Shown piece by piece: positions 9,114-16,847 of a stretch of 64,000 nt of DNA. Each line of letters begins with the position of its first letter. Position 1 is the stretch's first letter. The notes under the pieces were generated by a model. It was not told the DNA's origin and searched no databases. It saw only the letters and a program-made list of their open reading frames with translations. The translations under genes were made by a program, and so were the position numbers. Origin of the DNA: Malaciobacter pacificus (GTDB taxonomy: Bacteria; Campylobacterota; Campylobacteria; Campylobacterales; Arcobacteraceae); assembly GCF_004214795.1 (NCBI RefSeq), contig NZ_CP035928.1:372001-436000 (forward strand). The letters run 5' to 3'.

Positions 9114-9177
9114 ATTGTAGGTTTTTTTAAAAATTAGTTCTTCTTTTAGAATGCTTTATAAGTTGTTCTTTAGTGCT
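9114..9177 (-). promoter_or_regulatory. Two-box AGCACT operator and -10 of the biotin carboxylase gene
   Basis: On the minus strand, AGCACT starts at 9177 and AGCATT at 9155 (22 bp apart); the -10 TACAAT starts at 9119, 36 bp further. The surrounding 50 bp is a diverged direct repeat of 7563-7615. The ribosome site AGGAAG precedes the ATG. Confidence 0.6.
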
Positions 9178-9195
9178 TATTTTATATTTTGTTTA

Positions 9196-9204
9196 TGCTA
9201 AAAT
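9196..9204 (+). promoter_or_regulatory. Extended -10 of the AraC gene, probable leaderless start
   Basis: TGC plus TAAAAT ends 7 bases before the ATG at 9212, so transcription would start at or next to the start codon. No ribosome site is present. Confidence 0.55.
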
Positions 9205-9211
9205 AATTGTT

Positions 9212-10081
9212 ATGAAAAAAGATACTTTACAAAAAAGAACAAAAATAGCCAATGACATTATGTTTTATATTTATACTCATATTGATACAAATATCGATAT
9301 TGAAGAGCTTAGTATTGATTTAAATGTTAGTAAATTCCATATGCATAGAATTTTTAAAGAAGCATTTGGAAAAAATATTTATGAAAGTATAAAATCAATT
9401 AGATTACAAAAGGCATCAAATTTACTTTTAACAAATAAATATTCTACCATTTCTGAAATTGCAAATGAGTGTGGATACTCTTCTCAATCATCATTTATAA
9501 AAACTTTTAAAGATAGATTTGAAATGACTCCAAAACAATGGAGAAATGGAGGGTATAAAAATTATTCTCAGAAAATTTTACAACAATCAGCTGTTGCTAT
9601 GAAATCAACTGCAGATTTTAGCGATAAAATACCAGAAATAGTAAAAATGCCTTCCTTTGAGAGCTTTTATATTAGAAATCCAGGATACAATTCAAATATA
9701 AAACAAGCATGGCAAAAATTACAAACATGGATTTTATCAAATGATATTCATGAATATAAACAAATTGCACTCTTTCATGACAATCCAACAATTACACCAC
9801 TTGAAGAGTGTCAATATATCGCTTGTATTGTTACTAATGAGAATATAAAAAGCGATAGATTACCAAATTTTAAAATTTCAGATGGAGTTTATGCGAAATT
9901 TGATGTAGAAGGAAAACAAGGGGATATTCTAAAATTTATTCACTGGGTTTATCATGAATGGCTTCCCAAAAGTGAATTTGAAACTACTACAAAACCATCT
10001 TATGTAATTTATAGAAAAAACAATTTTTTAAGTAGCGATAATCAATTTGATTTAAGTTTTTATGTATCAATAAAATTTTAG
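9212..10081 (+). CDS. AraC-family regulator with GyrI-like effector domain
   Basis: A 289-residue regulator. The N-terminal AraC double helix-turn-helix covers about residues 10-110 (LSIDLNVSKFHMHRIFKEAFG; ISEIANECGYSSQSSFIKTFK), and the C-terminal half (about 130-289) resembles a GyrI/Rob-type small-molecule binding domain, the reverse of the classical AraC order. The start is set at ATG 9212 rather than an in-frame GTG at 9173, because the -10 box lies between them. The next gene on this strand, 56 bases later, is an isolated pqqA with its own palindromic promoter, a plausible target. The effector is unknown. Confidence 0.85.
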   Translation: MKKDTLQKRTKIANDIMFYIYTHIDTNIDIEELSIDLNVSKFHMHRIFKEAFGKNIYESIKSIRLQKASNLLLTNKYSTISEIANECGYSSQSSFIKTFKDRFEMTPKQWRNGGYKNYSQKILQQSAVAMKSTADFSDKIPEIVKMPSFESFYIRNPGYNSNIKQAWQKLQTWILSNDIHEYKQIALFHDNPTITPLEECQYIACIVTNENIKSDRLPNFKISDGVYAKFDVEGKQGDILKFIHWVYHEWLPKSEFETTTKPSYVIYRKNNFLSSDNQFDLSFYVSIKF

Positions 10082-10100
10082 TAGCAAAATTTTTTAAATA

Positions 10101-10122
10101 TGGTATAATTTTCATTATACCA
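10101..10122 (+). promoter_or_regulatory. Palindromic extended -10 promoter of the second pqqA
   Basis: TGGTATAAT (10101-10109) is a perfect extended -10 box and also the left arm of an exact 9-bp inverted repeat whose right arm is 10114-10122, loop TTTC. The right arm covers the expected start of transcription. It may be an operator or, in read-through RNA, a hairpin next to the ribosome site AAAGGAGGT. Confidence 0.65.
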
Positions 10123-10137
10123 AAGGAGGTGATAATC

Positions 10138-10212
10138 ATGAAATGGGAAAAACCACAATTCGTAGATAATAGATTTGGATTTGAAGTTACAATGTATATT
10201 TGTACTAAGTAA
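10138..10212 (+). CDS. pqqA: PQQ precursor peptide PqqA (solo copy)
   Basis: A 24-residue peptide MKWEKPQFVDNRF then GFEVTMYICTK, with crosslink residues E16 and Y20. It differs from the copy at 3563 at only four positions (residues 5, 7, 23 and 24). It has its own palindromic promoter, a perfect AAAGGAGGT ribosome site 7 bases before the ATG, and a terminator right after the stop, so it is probably a stand-alone pqqA transcript. It lies 3.3 kb from pqqE and directly behind an AraC regulator. Confidence 0.92.
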   Translation: MKWEKPQFVDNRFGFEVTMYICTK

Positions 10213-10229
10213 TTTTATAATTCAAGTAC

Positions 10230-10256
10230 AAACAGTTAGCATTAGGCTAACTGTTT
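10230..10256. terminator. Bidirectional terminator between pqqA (solo) and the response regulator
   Basis: Arms 10230-10240 and 10246-10256 are exact 11-base reverse complements around a 5-base loop. The right arm reaches into the stop codon of the minus-strand response regulator gene. Confidence 0.7.
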
Positions 10257-10914
10257 AATTAGGTCTTTCAACCATATATCCACTACCTCTTATATTTTTA
10301 ATAAAATCTTCTTTTAGTACTTTTTTTACTCTATTTACTTCAGCTCTAATTGTTGCATTATCTATATAATCGTCATTCCAAACATAAGTTCTAAACATAT
10401 CATAATTAACAACTAAACTTCTATTATGAGCTAATAGTTCTATAATTTGTAATTGTCTTTTTGGCAAGATATGAGGTTCATTATTAAAATATAAAGTCAT
10501 TGATTCTGCATCAAAACTATAAGATTTTGACAATCTTTTATGTTTTTGAGGGGCAATGTTAGTTTTTAAAATTTTATTAATTCTTAGTGTTAATTCTCTT
10601 AAATGAAATGGCTTTTTTAAATAATCATGACAACCAATATCAAAGGCTCTTGTTATCTCTTCTATATCAATTAGTGCAGATATATAGATTGTAGGAACCA
10701 TTCTTTTTTGTTCATGTAATTTTTCTAATATGGTAAGTCCATCTACATTTGGTACATTTATATCTAGTATTAGTAAATCAAATTTTTCATTTTCTAATAT
10801 TTCTAAACATTTTAGTCCATCTGTTGTTGCTGTGATTGCATGTCCTGTTGAAGTTAAATAATCTGTGATCATTTCGTTTAACATTACATCATCTTCTAAA
10901 AGCAAGATTTTCAT
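10255..10914 (-). CDS. OmpR/PhoB-family response regulator
   Basis: A 219-residue two-domain regulator. The receiver domain (about 1-115) has acidic residues D8-D9, phospho-acceptor D51 (LLILDINVP) and the conserved Lys of YLKKPF. The C-terminal winged helix (about 125-219) ends in NIRGSGYMVE. It overlaps the kinase gene by 4 bases, so they form one operon. Four promoters in the window carry GCTA direct repeats at the 11-bp spacing this class binds, three of them on alcohol-oxidation genes around it; this regulator is the natural candidate to bind them. Confidence 0.93.
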   Translation of the reverse strand: MKILLLEDDVMLNEMITDYLTSTGHAITATTDGLKCLEILENEKFDLLILDINVPNVDGLTILEKLHEQKRMVPTIYISALIDIEEITRAFDIGCHDYLKKPFHLRELTLRINKILKTNIAPQKHKRLSKSYSFDAESMTLYFNNEPHILPKRQLQIIELLAHNRSLVVNYDMFRTYVWNDDYIDNATIRAEVNRVKKVLKEDFIKNIRGSGYMVERPN

Positions 10915-12827
10915 TTTTCTATTCCTTTAAATGTATATGTAAATGAAGCAAAGTTTTCCCCAGATTCAAGTCTAATTCCAACATTTTCTTCACTGCAGAT
11001 TCTTTTTACTAAATTTAATCCTAGTCCAAATCCATCTTGTGACTCTTCTTCTCTGTAATACTCTTCAAATATTTGCTGAGGATCTAAAATTTGAACTGAA
11101 CGACCTTCAAATACTAAGTCACATTCTCCATTTGGATGAAGTTTTAATTTTACATTAATATTCTCATTTGGCAAGGTATATTTAATTGCATTGGTTAGGT
11201 TATTATCAACAATTCTTTGAAGTTTAATTTCATTAAAGTTTAAATTTATCTCTTCTTTATTTGATGAAAAATTTAATGTAGCTTTTGATTTTATAGCATT
11301 TTGGGTATAAAAATCAATTCTACTTCTAACAAAATCAACTAAATTTATTTCATGAACAGCTTGATTAACTTGATTCTTTTTAACTAAGTAACTTAAATCA
11401 TCATATATACTAAATAGATTTTTCATTGCTACTTCAATATTTGATAAATACTTGTTCTTACCAAACTCCATTTCATACATATCAATATTTCCCATTATAA
11501 CTGAAAGTGGAGTATTAGTTTCATGAATTGCATATTTTAAAAACTGTTTTTGAGATTCGATTAGATTTTGTGCATATTTATGCCCTTGTTCTAATTTTTC
11601 TGATTGATCGTTATAATCTTGAGAAGATTGTTGAATTAAATGAGTTAGGGCTTGTAAACTTCTTGCATAGTCACTTAGTCTTGTATCATTCTCTTTAACT
11701 TCATCACCTTTAACTTTTTTAGGTTTTTTTTCACTTAATGCTAAGACAGTTAATGTTTGATTTAAAAGTTCATTACTAGATCTCTTTTTATTGTGATAAA
11801 ACTCCCCATAAGTAAAAAAACCAGAAGTAGTAGCTACTTTTGAAAATGGGCTGATTTCAATATCTATTAGATTTGGCATATATCTTCTTCTAGCCATACA
11901 AGAAAAAATAAAAAATGATTCACTATTTGCAACGGCACAAGATTTAAAAAGTGATTGAATAGGATTACTCATAATCATTTCAACATTACCAAAACCTAAT
12001 TTTACAACATCACCTTCATTTAAATTTCCTGCAAAACTTAAACTTCCATCATCATGTTTATTTATTACAGCTCTAGCTAAAGGAATACCATTTTTTTTGA
12101 CGATTAATGGAAATTCTATTCCAGTTGCAGGTAGTGCATGTGCTACATAATCCCCTAAATATTTTTTATAAAAATCAATTGGTTTAAGTCCAGATATTTG
12201 ATAAACTCTATTGCCATGAACTTTTTCAACTACATGATCTATTCCTATGGGTGACCAATTAAAATTATAGGCACTACAAGCATTTAATTCTTCAGAGTTT
12301 AAAGAAACTCCTACTGCTCCATCACTTAATATAGTTTCATTAGAACAAATAAATGTTTGTTTAAATGTAGCATTATCAGCAGCCATCCCACCACAAACTA
12401 TTACCTTTTCATTAACTGAACTAATACCATTTAAAAACTCTTCACCATTTGTAGTATATGGATTACAAAATGTAATTATAACTTTTGTATCAGGCATACA
12501 GAGTTTTTTAGCTAGTTTTACTCCATTTTTAAAGGAATCTTTTTCTGTTGCATATGCTGTTTTAATTTTTGTATTTTCAAATATTGAAAAAGATATCACG
12601 GTTTTTAAAGTACTAATATTGCTATTATTAATTTCTCCATCTGTTGATGAACCAATCAAAATAGCATGTGGAAGTTTTTTTCTTAACACCTCTACTATTT
12701 TTTCTAATTTATCTTTTGTTTGACCACAATATATCTGAATTAATATATTTTCCTTGTCTTTAAAATTATTGAAATCTATCATCAAGTCAAGAGGCTGGTT
12801 CTTAATTGTATAATTATAAGTCTTCAT
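10911..12827 (-). CDS. FIST-domain sensor histidine kinase
   Basis: A 638-residue cytoplasmic kinase without membrane segments. The N-terminal FIST domain (about 30-220) and FIST_C domain (about 220-365), proposed to bind small ligands, precede a helical linker (about 390-430), a HisKA region with phospho-acceptor H435 (AIHETNTPLS) and a HATPase domain (about 530-635) with N-box NNLTNAIKY and G-box GFGLGLN. It is in an operon with the OmpR-type regulator. Its place between the PQQ genes and the aldehyde dehydrogenase suggests it senses an alcohol, an aldehyde or a metabolic product; the ligand is inference. A -10 box 7 bases from the ATG suggests a leaderless mRNA. Confidence 0.9.
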   Translation of the reverse strand: MKTYNYTIKNQPLDLMIDFNNFKDKENILIQIYCGQTKDKLEKIVEVLRKKLPHAILIGSSTDGEINNSNISTLKTVISFSIFENTKIKTAYATEKDSFKNGVKLAKKLCMPDTKVIITFCNPYTTNGEEFLNGISSVNEKVIVCGGMAADNATFKQTFICSNETILSDGAVGVSLNSEELNACSAYNFNWSPIGIDHVVEKVHGNRVYQISGLKPIDFYKKYLGDYVAHALPATGIEFPLIVKKNGIPLARAVINKHDDGSLSFAGNLNEGDVVKLGFGNVEMIMSNPIQSLFKSCAVANSESFFIFSCMARRRYMPNLIDIEISPFSKVATTSGFFTYGEFYHNKKRSSNELLNQTLTVLALSEKKPKKVKGDEVKENDTRLSDYARSLQALTHLIQQSSQDYNDQSEKLEQGHKYAQNLIESQKQFLKYAIHETNTPLSVIMGNIDMYEMEFGKNKYLSNIEVAMKNLFSIYDDLSYLVKKNQVNQAVHEINLVDFVRSRIDFYTQNAIKSKATLNFSSNKEEINLNFNEIKLQRIVDNNLTNAIKYTLPNENINVKLKLHPNGECDLVFEGRSVQILDPQQIFEEYYREEESQDGFGLGLNLVKRICSEENVGIRLESGENFASFTYTFKGIEK

Positions 12828-12834
12828 AAAAAAA

Positions 12835-12843
12835 ATTGTAGCA
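12835..12843 (-). promoter_or_regulatory. Extended -10 of the kinase-regulator operon, probable leaderless start
   Basis: On the minus strand TGC TACAAT ends exactly 7 bases before the ATG (CAT at 12825-12827); the 7 bases are all T, with no ribosome site. A small GC hairpin with T tract on the same strand at about 12873-12884 lies upstream and could insulate it. No GCTA repeats face this direction, so autoregulation is not apparent. Confidence 0.5.
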
Positions 12844-12920
12844 AAAAAAATAAAAAAAATAAAGAAAAAAAAGCTCTTTAGAGCCCCTTTTTATGGTAAA
12901 TAAGTAAAAAAAAATCTAAT

Positions 12921-12974
12921 GCTATACTTAGGCTATACTTAGGCTAAACTCACGCTACATTTCTCGTGTAAAAT
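12921..12974 (+). promoter_or_regulatory. Four-repeat GCTA operator and promoter of the aldehyde dehydrogenase
   Basis: GCTA starts at 12921, 12932, 12943 and 12954, all 11 bp apart, and the -10 box TAAAAT starts at 12969, 15 bp after the last. The first two repeats are identical over all 11 bases. This is one of the two longest arrays of the element, in the divergent region between kinase and aldehyde dehydrogenase. Confidence 0.8.
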
Positions 12975-13056
12975 TTCATCAAGCGGAAAAATTGCTTAGG
13001 ATAATTAAGAGTTTTTCTCCTAATTAAATAAAACAATAATATTAAAGGATTTAAAA

Positions 13057-14553
13057 ATGATCTATAGCAGACCAGAATATAAAGCTCAGTATGAGAACTT
13101 CATCGGTGGAGAGTGGGTTGCTCCAAAGAGTGGTGAGTACTTTGACAATATTTCACCAGTTGATGGTAAGAGCTTAACACAAATTCCAAGATCAAATGAA
13201 GAAGATGTAGAATTAGCTATTCAAGCAGCAAAAACTGCATTTGCATCATTTAAACACACTTCTGTAGTTGAAAGAAGTACAATGCTAAACAAAGTTGCAG
13301 ACGCAATTGAAGCTAACCTAGAAGCTTTAGCTATTGCTGAAACTTTAGACAATGGTAAAACTGTAAGAGAAACTTTAGCAGCAGATGTACCTTTAGTTGT
13401 AGATCACTTCAGATACTTTGCTTCAGTAATTAGAGCTGAGTCTGGAACAGTTGCAGATTTAGATGAAAATACAATTTCACAAGAAGTTTATGAGCCATAT
13501 GGTGTTGTTGCTCAAATTATTCCTTGGAACTTCCCACTATTAATGGCAGCTTGGAAATTAGCTCCTGCATTAGCAGCAGGTAACTGTGTAGTTATGAAGC
13601 CAGCAAGTGCAACTCCAATGTCAATTTTATTATTAATGGAAACAATCCAAGATGTATTACCAAAAGGTACTGTAAACATTATTAATGGTTCAGGTGGAAA
13701 AATTGGTAAATTCTTATCAACTCACCCAGACATTAAAAAAGTAGGATTCACTGGTGAAACAACTACTGGTCAATTAATTATGCAATATGCAACTGAAAAT
13801 ATTATTCCTTCTACATTAGAATTAGGTGGTAAATCTCCAAATGTATTCTTTGAATCAATTATGGATGCTGATGATGAGTTCTTCGATAAAGCAATTGAAG
13901 GTCTAGTATTATTCGCATTTAACTCAGGAGAAGTTTGTACTTGTCCATCAAGAGCATTAATTCAAGAATCAATTTATGAGCCATTTATGGCAAGAGTTTT
14001 AGAGAGAGTTAAAGCAATTAAATTAGGTAATCCTTTAGATACTGAAAACATGATGGGTGCTCAATGTTCTCTTAACCAAAAAGAGAAAATTATGGAATAC
14101 ATTAACATCGGTAAAGAAGAAGGTGCTGAGTGTTTAATTGGTGGAGATGTATTAGAATCAGAAGTAAATCCAGATGGTTTCTATATTCAACCAACAATCT
14201 TCAAAGGTCATAACAAAATGAGAATTTTCCAAGAAGAAATTTTTGGACCAGTACTTGCTGTTACAACTTTCAAAGATGAAGCTGAAGCATTAGAAATTGC
14301 AAATGACACAATCTACGGATTAGGTTCAGGTGTATGGTCAAGAGATGCTCACCAATTACATAGAATGAGTAGAGGTATCGAAGCTGGTAGAGTATGGGTT
14401 AACTGTTACCATATGTACCCATCTCACGCATCATTTGGTGGATACAAAAAATCAGGTATCGGTAGAGAAACTCACATGATGATGTTAAACTCTTACAGAC
14501 ACACAAAAAATATCTTAACTTCTTACAGCAAAAACGCTTTAGGATTCTTTTAA
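13057..14553 (+). CDS. NAD-dependent aldehyde dehydrogenase, ExaC/acetaldehyde type
   Basis: A 498-residue cytoplasmic aldehyde dehydrogenase that would oxidise the aldehyde made by the PQQ enzyme to the acid. It shows the cofactor motif GFTGETTTG, general base Glu in LELGGKSPN, and the catalytic Cys in NSGEVCTCPSR, where a second Cys two residues away is usual for the ExaC/AldB group. The DUF779 protein that follows is a common partner of this group. It is driven by the four-repeat GCTA promoter, with ribosome site AAAGGA before the ATG. The preferred aldehyde is not decidable; acetaldehyde is likely. Confidence 0.92.
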   Translation: MIYSRPEYKAQYENFIGGEWVAPKSGEYFDNISPVDGKSLTQIPRSNEEDVELAIQAAKTAFASFKHTSVVERSTMLNKVADAIEANLEALAIAETLDNGKTVRETLAADVPLVVDHFRYFASVIRAESGTVADLDENTISQEVYEPYGVVAQIIPWNFPLLMAAWKLAPALAAGNCVVMKPASATPMSILLLMETIQDVLPKGTVNIINGSGGKIGKFLSTHPDIKKVGFTGETTTGQLIMQYATENIIPSTLELGGKSPNVFFESIMDADDEFFDKAIEGLVLFAFNSGEVCTCPSRALIQESIYEPFMARVLERVKAIKLGNPLDTENMMGAQCSLNQKEKIMEYINIGKEEGAECLIGGDVLESEVNPDGFYIQPTIFKGHNKMRIFQEEIFGPVLAVTTFKDEAEALEIANDTIYGLGSGVWSRDAHQLHRMSRGIEAGRVWVNCYHMYPSHASFGGYKKSGIGRETHMMMLNSYRHTKNILTSYSKNALGFF

Positions 14554-14562
14554 TAGGTATTA

Positions 14563-14601
14563 GACAAAAGAAATTCCCTTTTGGGAATTCTTTGTCCTTT
14601 T
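14563..14601 (+). terminator. Terminator after the aldehyde dehydrogenase
   Basis: A long hairpin (GACAAA-GAA-TTCCC paired with GGGAATTC-TTTGTC) is followed by TTTTATTT. The DUF779 gene beyond it would depend on read-through or on its own -10 (GTGTAAAAT near 14630). Confidence 0.8.
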
Positions 14602-14684
14602 ATTTGTTTTCTTTAGTGATTTAGTGTAAAATTAGTACAGAAAACAAACTTATATTCCTTATAGGGACTTACAAGGATAAAATC

Positions 14685-15068
14685 ATGGATACAAGAAGAG
14701 TAACTGTTACTCCTGAAGCTTCAGAAGTGATAGAAATGTTAAAAAAAGAGCATGGAGAGCTTGTATTTAACCAAAGTGGTGGTTGTTGTGATGGTACTGC
14801 TCCTATGTGTTATGAAAAAGGTGATTTTTACGTTCCAAGTAGAAATGTTAAAATGGGTGAGATTTGTGGTTGTGAGTTTTTTATAGACCATGAACAGTTT
14901 GAGTATTTTAGACACTCACAAATTATTGTTGATGTTAAAAAAGAGCAAGGTGCATTTGGAAATTCATTTTCTATTGAAATAGACCATGGGTATCAATTTT
15001 TAACAAGATCAAGAATTTTTACAGACGAAGAGTATTTAGCTTTAAAAGAAGAGGAAGAAAAGAAGTAG
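14685..15068 (+). CDS. DUF779 family protein, aldehyde-dehydrogenase partner
   Basis: A 127-residue protein with the family's cysteine-rich motifs GGCCDGTAPMCY and GEICGCEFFID, which suggest metal binding. Family knowledge: DUF779 genes very often sit beside NAD aldehyde dehydrogenases of the kind found here; the biochemical role is not established, and an activating, chaperone or redox-protective role is possible. The last codons form one arm of a hairpin shared with the opposing exbD gene. Confidence 0.88.
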   Translation: MDTRRVTVTPEASEVIEMLKKEHGELVFNQSGGCCDGTAPMCYEKGDFYVPSRNVKMGEICGCEFFIDHEQFEYFRHSQIIVDVKKEQGAFGNSFSIEIDHGYQFLTRSRIFTDEEYLALKEEEEKK

Positions 15069-15083
15069 TTACTGCTTTTCTTC
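15054..15083. terminator. Bidirectional terminator inside the two convergent gene ends
   Basis: Bases 15054-15066 and 15071-15083 pair with one mismatch around a 4-base loop. The stop codons of DUF779 and exbD both lie inside the hairpin. Confidence 0.7.
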
Positions 15084-15458
15084 ATTTGTAACTAATGCTA
15101 AGTTAGTTAAATCATATTTTTGTAATAAATCTAAAAGTTTTACAACTCTTTCATATTCTACTTTTTTATCAATTCTAACAATCACTGATTTATCTTTATT
15201 CTCAATTGCTTTTAAATTATCCTCAAGTGATTCAAAAGATACTTCAATCCCTTTTATAGCAAGCTTTTCACGACTAAGTTCTATAAATACTTGTTCTTTA
15301 TCTATTTTCATCTCATCTGCACTAGAAGTTGGTAAATCTAGTATTAGTGCAAGTTCATCTTTTTTAAATACAGAACTAACAATAAAGAAAATTAATAGAA
15401 TAAATACAACATCAATAACAGGTGTTAAATCAATCCCTAATGGTTCTCTTCTTTTCAT
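15069..15458 (-). CDS. exbD: ExbD/TolR biopolymer transport protein
   Basis: A 129-residue protein with a single N-terminal membrane helix. The segment GIDLTPVIDVVFILLIFF carries the conserved proton-conducting Asp (VIDVVF), and the rest is a periplasmic domain. It overlaps exbB by one base. ExbB-ExbD complexes use proton flow to power TonB or act in the Tol system. No tonB or tolA gene follows, so the partner is elsewhere. It could power an outer-membrane receptor, but which one is unknown. Confidence 0.88.
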   Translation of the reverse strand: MKRREPLGIDLTPVIDVVFILLIFFIVSSVFKKDELALILDLPTSSADEMKIDKEQVFIELSREKLAIKGIEVSFESLEDNLKAIENKDKSVIVRIDKKVEYERVVKLLDLLQKYDLTNLALVTNEEKQ

Positions 15459-15940
15459 TAGAATTTACCAATAACCTTTTTTGCTTTTAATTCAATTGAA
15501 TCAATTTGAGAAATAAAGTGATTATAGGCAATATGATGTGGAATAGCTACAATAAGTCCTGCAATTGTAGTAATAAGAGCTATTGCAATACCATTTGAAA
15601 ATACAGTTGGGTCTCCTAATCCATTTGCTGTAATAGCTTCGAATGATTGGTAAACACCAATAACAGTTCCAAGTAATCCAAGAAGCGGAGCAATTGTTGC
15701 AATATTTTTAATATAAGTAAGACCTGATTCTAATTTTTTTACCTCATACTCAATTTGTGCATATATTGAATTTTCAGGATCAATTCTATTTTTAATTTTT
15801 TCAATAATTGCATTTTTTCTAGGAAGTGTAAAAAATTTCCATAAAATGATAGTAAATCCAATAATATTTAGTGCAATTAAAATATAAACAATAATTCCAC
15901 CTTTATCAATATATTCCATTAAATCCATAGTTTTTCCCAA
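15458..15940 (-). CDS. exbB: ExbB/TolQ-type proton channel protein
   Basis: A 160-residue MotA/TolQ/ExbB family protein with three membrane helices, including the conserved IAPLLGLLGTVIGVYQSF and GIAIALITTIAGLIVAIP segments. It is shorter than TolQ, in keeping with compact ExbB forms. It is first in an exbB-exbD operon on the minus strand. An internal Met at residue 5 (MDLMEY) is an alternative start. Confidence 0.88.
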   Translation of the reverse strand: MGKTMDLMEYIDKGGIIVYILIALNIIGFTIILWKFFTLPRKNAIIEKIKNRIDPENSIYAQIEYEVKKLESGLTYIKNIATIAPLLGLLGTVIGVYQSFEAITANGLGDPTVFSNGIAIALITTIAGLIVAIPHHIAYNHFISQIDSIELKAKKVIGKF

Positions 15941-15978
15941 TAAAGTTTTTGTTATTCTACTAAATTTTTATTAACAGA

Positions 15979-15987
15979 TGGTACAAT
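15979..15987 (+). promoter_or_regulatory. Extended -10 (TGGTACAAT) deciding the start of the next gene
   Basis: The box lies inside the longest open frame, which starts at 15978, and ends 5 bases before an in-frame ATG at 15993. This argues that 15993 is the real, probably leaderless, start. Confidence 0.5.
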
Positions 15988-15992
15988 TTTAT

Positions 15993-16847
15993 ATGAACTT
16001 ACAAAACTCCCCTATACAAAAAGTAAAATTTAATAAATTTGAATACTATGTTAAAAGAGATGATTTATTAAACAATGACTTTTCAGGAAACAAAGCTAGG
16101 AAGTTTTATCATTTTTTAGTAAATGATTTTCCAAATATCAAAAAAGTAGTCTCTCATGGTTCAGCCCAATCAAATGCAATGTATTCATTAAGTGTTTTAT
16201 GTAAGTTAAAAAATTGGAATTTTGAATATTATGTTGATCATATAGCAACTTTTTTAAAAGAAAATCCTATAGGAAATTATAAAGCTGCACTACAAAATGG
16301 TATGAAAATTTTTGAAAAAGAGTTAGCAAAAAAGTTTGATGAAAATACACTTTTTATAAGTGAAGGTGGAGCAGTTAAAGAGGCTAAATTAGGAATTGAA
16401 AAATTAGCTAAAGAGATTGAGTTTTGGGCTAATGAAAATCAAATAAAAAAGCTAAAAGTTTTTTTACCTAGTGGAACAGGAACTACTGCACTTTATTTGC
16501 AAAGATATTTGAGCTTTGAAGTAATGACATGTGCTTGTGTAGGCGATGAAGAGTATTTACAAAAGCAGTTTGAATATTTAGAAAATGATAATTTCCCAAC
16601 AATTTTAAAAAGAGAAAAGAAATACCATTTTGGAAAATTGTATAAAGAGTTTTATGAAATTCATAAAGAACTTATAAAACAAACAAATATAGAGTTTGAT
16701 TTACTTTACGATAGTTTAGGATGGCTTGTTTTTGAAAAATATGTAAAAGAAAACTATGATGAAAATACAAAATATTTGTATATTCATCAAGGTGGTATAC
16801 TTGGTAATACAAGTATGATTCAAAGATATATCTATAAATATGATTAG
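15993..16847 (+). CDS. PLP enzyme of the ACC deaminase/D-cysteine desulfhydrase family
   Basis: A 284-residue fold-type II PLP enzyme. The PLP lysine is in DFSGNKARKF, the next motif is SHGSAQSNAM, and the phosphate-binding loop is PSGTGTTALY. Family members convert D-cysteine to pyruvate, sulfide and ammonia, or open 1-aminocyclopropane-1-carboxylate; the desulfhydrase reaction is more likely in this lineage. The start at 15993 (MNLQNSPIQK) is preferred because a -10 box overlaps the upstream ATG at 15978. It overlaps the opposing GGDEF-EAL gene end by 4 bases. Confidence 0.8.
   Translation: MNLQNSPIQKVKFNKFEYYVKRDDLLNNDFSGNKARKFYHFLVNDFPNIKKVVSHGSAQSNAMYSLSVLCKLKNWNFEYYVDHIATFLKENPIGNYKAALQNGMKIFEKELAKKFDENTLFISEGGAVKEAKLGIEKLAKEIEFWANENQIKKLKVFLPSGTGTTALYLQRYLSFEVMTCACVGDEEYLQKQFEYLENDNFPTILKREKKYHFGKLYKEFYEIHKELIKQTNIEFDLLYDSLGWLVFEKYVKENYDENTKYLYIHQGGILGNTSMIQRYIYKYD

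Noticed and set aside
9173-9211. Upstream GTG start of the AraC gene
   Set aside because: A clear extended -10 box lies inside this stretch and the encoded residues do not resemble the family; ATG at 9212 is preferred.
9197-9211. GCTA before the AraC start as a regulon site
   Set aside because: A single copy, and it forms part of the -10 box itself (TGCTAAAAT).
12921-12974. Sigma-54 promoter or CRISPR-like array at the GCTA repeats
   Set aside because: There is no -24/-12 GG/GC pair, and repeats of 11 bp without unique spacers do not fit CRISPR.
15069-15940. ExbB/ExbD as part of a lanthanide uptake system
   Set aside because: No TonB or outer-membrane receptor is adjacent and no GCTA operator precedes it; only proximity supports the idea.
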